From NCBI GenBank assembly GCA_021786355.1, contig JAJYNK010000017.1:1-37290 (forward strand): a stretch of DNA of 37,290 nt. The letters are read 5' to 3'. The position numbers were made by a program, and so were the translations under genes. This stretch comes from a bacterium. GTDB taxonomy: Bacteria > Patescibacteriota > Minisyncoccia > UBA6257 > UBA9933. The notes beneath the pieces are model-generated. The model saw only the letters and a list, made by a program, of their open reading frames with translations, was not told the DNA's origin and did not search any database. This document shows, one piece after another, positions 34,263-37,290 of the stretch. Each line of letters begins with the position of its first letter. Position 1 is the stretch's first letter.

Positions 34263-34607
34263 TTATTCCGTCTCCTTTAATGACGTTTCTTCGAATTCAT
34301 TTGAATCTTCGCCCTCATTCGCCGTTTCTCTGTTGATCTTTATAATAGAAGCTATAACTCCTCCGGTTTTCCCCGGTAAAAAACTGCCTGACAAAAAATC
34401 TATTCCAGATCCTATTCCAAATCCGCTCAACCCGCTAATTCCACTTTTTGTAAACAACCAAAATCCGATTAAAAACGAAACTGCAATATTTATCATCTCT
34501 CCAATAATTATACCAAAGCCAGTCAAATCAACCAAAGCCTCTATTCCATCGCTAAAAGCCGTTATCAATATCATAATTATTCCTTCAGGAAGTGAAATTT
34601 TACTCAT
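34263..34607 (-). CDS. Small membrane hypothetical protein
   Basis: Hydrophobic N-terminal two thirds, acidic tail; adjacent to the VirB4 gene. Confidence 0.6.
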   Translation of the reverse strand: MSKISLPEGIIMILITAFSDGIEALVDLTGFGIIIGEMINIAVSFLIGFWLFTKSGISGLSGFGIGSGIDFLSGSFLPGKTGGVIASIIKINRETANEGEDSNEFEETSLKETE

Positions 34608-34665
34608 AATTTAATCTGCGACTCATAACTTGCGCTGATATAAATTTTTTGTTACTGGTTGTTAA

Positions 34666-36414
34666 TTATTTTTCTTTCTCCATTTCCAACAACTCTTCCG
34701 GATTAGTTGTGATTAATTTGTCCTCGAAATACGACGGGATAATTCTTATCGCTACATGCTTTAACCCGACAAAAAATATTCCTTCGCCTACTCCGGCCTG
34801 TAAAACCAAATTTTTTTCCGCTTCGGTCAAATAAAATGTTTTTGCTACTACCTCAATGGCCGACGGAGATTGTTTCAACAAAAGTTGAAGCGAGGAATTG
34901 GTAATAACGGGCTTGCCTAATGGCGAATCCAAAAATTCCTCTACGTTTTGGGTAATTGTCGTAAGACCAAGATAATATTTCCGGCATCTTTTAGCCAAAG
35001 AATACAAAAATGCCGCGCTGTCTGGATATTTCATCATCCACCACGCCTCGTCGATTATTAAAATTCTTTTTTTCATTTCCGAGCGAATTAAATTCCAAAT
35101 AAAATTCAAAACGATATACATTGCTATTGGTCTTAGTTCTTCTTCTAAATCGCGGATGGAAAATATCACCAACCTGTTTTTTACATCAACGCTTGTCGGT
35201 TTATTGATAAATCCGGCGTAAGTTCCTTTGGTAAAAGTATAAAGCCGCGTTGCCAGATTTTTTCCGCCATCCATATTTTCCAAAACCGTTTGCAAGTCTT
35301 CCAAAAGCGGGGCTTTGAATTTTGAAAAATCTTTGACTTCGGCGGTAATGCCTCTGGAAGCGTACGTTTCCGTTATCGCTTTATCTAAAACCGCTTCCTC
35401 TTCCGGCGTAACGTTTTTAAGCATTAATTTCAAAAGTCCGGTCAAGTTCAAAATGTGCGACTTGAAAACGTCTCCGGGGTCTTCGTCTTTGGGGATAGTC
35501 GGAATGTCCAGCGGATTTATCGAATCGTTTGAATTTAAAGAGATTTTTAAAACCGTTCCGCCAACCGCGTCGGACAATCTTCTGTATTCATCTTCCGGAT
35601 CAATAACCAAAACGTCTATGCCAAGCATGAGCGACCTGATAATTTCCAACTTTGTCGAATATGATTTCCCCGCTCCGGCTTTGGCAAAAACAACTTGGTT
35701 GGCATTTTCCAAAGAAAATCTATCGAAAATAACCAGCGAATTATTGTGCTGATTAACGCCGTAAAGGACTCCTTTGTCGGAAGTTAAGTCCAAAGAAACA
35801 AACGGAAAAAAAGAAGACGCGGGTCCTGTATTTAACGGGGTATTGGAAAGCAATTTATCCTGGCAAAGAGGCAAAGTTGAAATAAGGCCGTCAACATGCT
35901 GAAAAGTCGCCGGTTTTACGTAAACAAGCTGGCTCTCAAAAAGAGAGTTTATTTTATCCTCAATTCTCGCTAATTCTTCGGCAGTCGGCGCGTATATGGT
36001 TATATAAACGCCTACGCTTAAAAGTTTTTCTTGCGCCTGCTGTAAATTATTTCTTAAATTTTCAATGTCCTGGTACGCGGTTTCAAGCATCGGATCTCTT
36101 ATTAATCCTTTTTCTTCCCGTTCGGAAAGCTCCGCTTCCAAAGAAGTGACTTTTTTTCTTAATTTCCGAAGCGCTGAAGCCGTATCGATTGGGTGAACAA
36201 ATATCGAGATGTCTAGCAAATTAGGCATATTAATAATGGAATTAAACCACCCCGCCGACAAATATCTTGGGTAATTCAGAATAAAAAGGGTTTTCACGAA
36301 AAAATCTCCGATTCTTAAATAGCCGGGATTAACTTCCAGCGCAGCCGGCGCAATAACGTTTTTGACGTCTTTTTCCGAAGGCTCATAAGGTTTTGTTATT
36401 TTAATGTTATCCAT
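34666..36414 (-). CDS. VirB4/TraC-family conjugation-type ATPase
   Basis: VVFAKAGAGKSYSTKLEIIRSLMLGIDVLVIDPEDEYRRL; ILIIDEAWWMMKYPDSAAFLYSLAKRCRKYYLGLTTITQNVEEFL; start taken at MDNIKI. Confidence 0.93.
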   Translation of the reverse strand: MDNIKITKPYEPSEKDVKNVIAPAALEVNPGYLRIGDFFVKTLFILNYPRYLSAGWFNSIINMPNLLDISIFVHPIDTASALRKLRKKVTSLEAELSEREEKGLIRDPMLETAYQDIENLRNNLQQAQEKLLSVGVYITIYAPTAEELARIEDKINSLFESQLVYVKPATFQHVDGLISTLPLCQDKLLSNTPLNTGPASSFFPFVSLDLTSDKGVLYGVNQHNNSLVIFDRFSLENANQVVFAKAGAGKSYSTKLEIIRSLMLGIDVLVIDPEDEYRRLSDAVGGTVLKISLNSNDSINPLDIPTIPKDEDPGDVFKSHILNLTGLLKLMLKNVTPEEEAVLDKAITETYASRGITAEVKDFSKFKAPLLEDLQTVLENMDGGKNLATRLYTFTKGTYAGFINKPTSVDVKNRLVIFSIRDLEEELRPIAMYIVLNFIWNLIRSEMKKRILIIDEAWWMMKYPDSAAFLYSLAKRCRKYYLGLTTITQNVEEFLDSPLGKPVITNSSLQLLLKQSPSAIEVVAKTFYLTEAEKNLVLQAGVGEGIFFVGLKHVAIRIIPSYFEDKLITTNPEELLEMEKEK

Positions 36415-36450
36415 GATAAAAATTAAAAAGTTAAATATAAAAATGTAAAA

Positions 36451-36554
36451 TGACACGCTGCGTCATCCTGAGTTCGCCAATTGGCGGACGAAGGATCTCT
36501 TTCTTTGAAATTCTTCACTTCGCCGCGTCTAACGCGGCTGCGCTCAGAATGACA
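36451..36554. repeat. GTCATCCTGAG...CTCAGAATGACA inverted-repeat element
   Basis: gcgtcatcctgagttcgcc..ggcggacgaaggatct … cgctcagaatgaca; matches a commonly seen bacterial intergenic repeat. Confidence 0.75.
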
Positions 36555-36602
36555 AAATAAATTTTTATTTTAGGAATATCATTTTGCTTTTTCCATTTTG
36601 AA

Positions 36603-37274
36603 TTATTGTGTTTCTTTAGCTATCTTCAGATCGCGTTTCTCTATTGCTTGGGGATTGTATAAATTGTAAAAAAGCTCGATTAGCTCCTCGTCATTTAACG
36701 GCACTGCTCTTAATCCTATTTGTTCGAGTCCGACTACAACCTGGTCGGTTCTTTGATTTAATTGAGTAATACGCTCCCCCAAATCCTCTTCTTGTTTTGC
36801 TTCGTCTTTTTCTTTTTTCCCGAAAAAAGCAAAAAACGGAAGTTTTGAAAAAAAACTTTTTTGGGCTGTTTGAGAAATATCCATTCCGTCATAAGGCACC
36901 ACTGCAAAAAAAGTTTTTGTCATTATCTCGTTTTGTTTTACAAACGAACGGATAAATTCTATATATTCGGCGATTTGATTTTTTAAAAGCTCGTTCTGCT
37001 CTTCGGCCTGCCTTTGAGAGAGCATTTCCAAATACCCTCCTATATTCAACCGGCGGGAATGGATTATTATTTGCACTGAAAAATCCAGCGTGTTTAAAAA
37101 ATTCTGATAAGAGCCGATTATTATGTTTTGTTCTTCCTCTGATTTCAATTCAAAATTCGTTCCGCTGACCATCACAACTCGTCGAAGCCCTCCGCTTCTT
37201 AAAATAATCACTCCATCCTTTATATCTTCAATATCTACGAATTGTTGGGTTGAAATTGTTTCTTTTTCCGCCAT
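36603..37274 (-). CDS. TraC N-terminal-like conjugation-associated protein
   Basis: FVDIEDIKDGVIILRSGGLRRVVMVSGTNFELKSEEEQNIIIGSYQNFLNTLDFSVQIIIHSRRLN; sits directly upstream of the VirB4 gene. Confidence 0.8.
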   Translation of the reverse strand: MAEKETISTQQFVDIEDIKDGVIILRSGGLRRVVMVSGTNFELKSEEEQNIIIGSYQNFLNTLDFSVQIIIHSRRLNIGGYLEMLSQRQAEEQNELLKNQIAEYIEFIRSFVKQNEIMTKTFFAVVPYDGMDISQTAQKSFFSKLPFFAFFGKKEKDEAKQEEDLGERITQLNQRTDQVVVGLEQIGLRAVPLNDEELIELFYNLYNPQAIEKRDLKIAKETQ

Positions 37275-37290
37275 TTTTTTTATTATAACC

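Noticed and set aside
36415-36456. N-terminal extension MSFYIFIFNFLIFI of the VirB4 ORF
   Set aside because: Arises from AT-rich intergenic repeat-like sequence; MDNIKI is the likely start.

Overview
The window looks like a chromosomal segment of a Patescibacteria/CPR (probably Parcubacteria-like) genome, judged from gene content and style. Most genes are on the minus strand. It carries two giant secreted surface proteins with peptidoglycan-binding anchors, a four-helix/HTH protein, and a PaaX/Cas2-like regulator flanked by palindromes. It also has tRNA-Leu(CAA), Hsp20, a PrsW-like protease, a transketolase N-subunit, a half-size MFS protein, rnhB, miaA, gatB, rplK-nusG-secE, gyrB, DedA, galT, mrdA (PBP2), mutM and a PAS histidine kinase. 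A type IV secretion/pilus-like locus (VirB4 ATPase, TraC-N-like protein, pilin/M15-like protein) lies at the right end. No CRISPR array or rRNA was found. The most unusual material is intergenic. First, there is a family of inverted-repeat elements with CCC...GGG ends. Two of them enclose a GIY-YIG ORF, the others are short or ORF-less. They abut start or stop codons, and arm sequence differs between copies while complementarity within a copy is kept. Second, a roughly 100-bp repeat occurs three times, each time filling the gap between one gene's stop codon and the next gene's start codon. Third, an HTH gene is saturated with TTGCCGAA motifs that also form the hairpin at its own start. Fourth, a 36-bp perfect palindrome with a diverged copy brackets the PaaX-like gene. 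All calls were made by eye; no database search or folding program was run.
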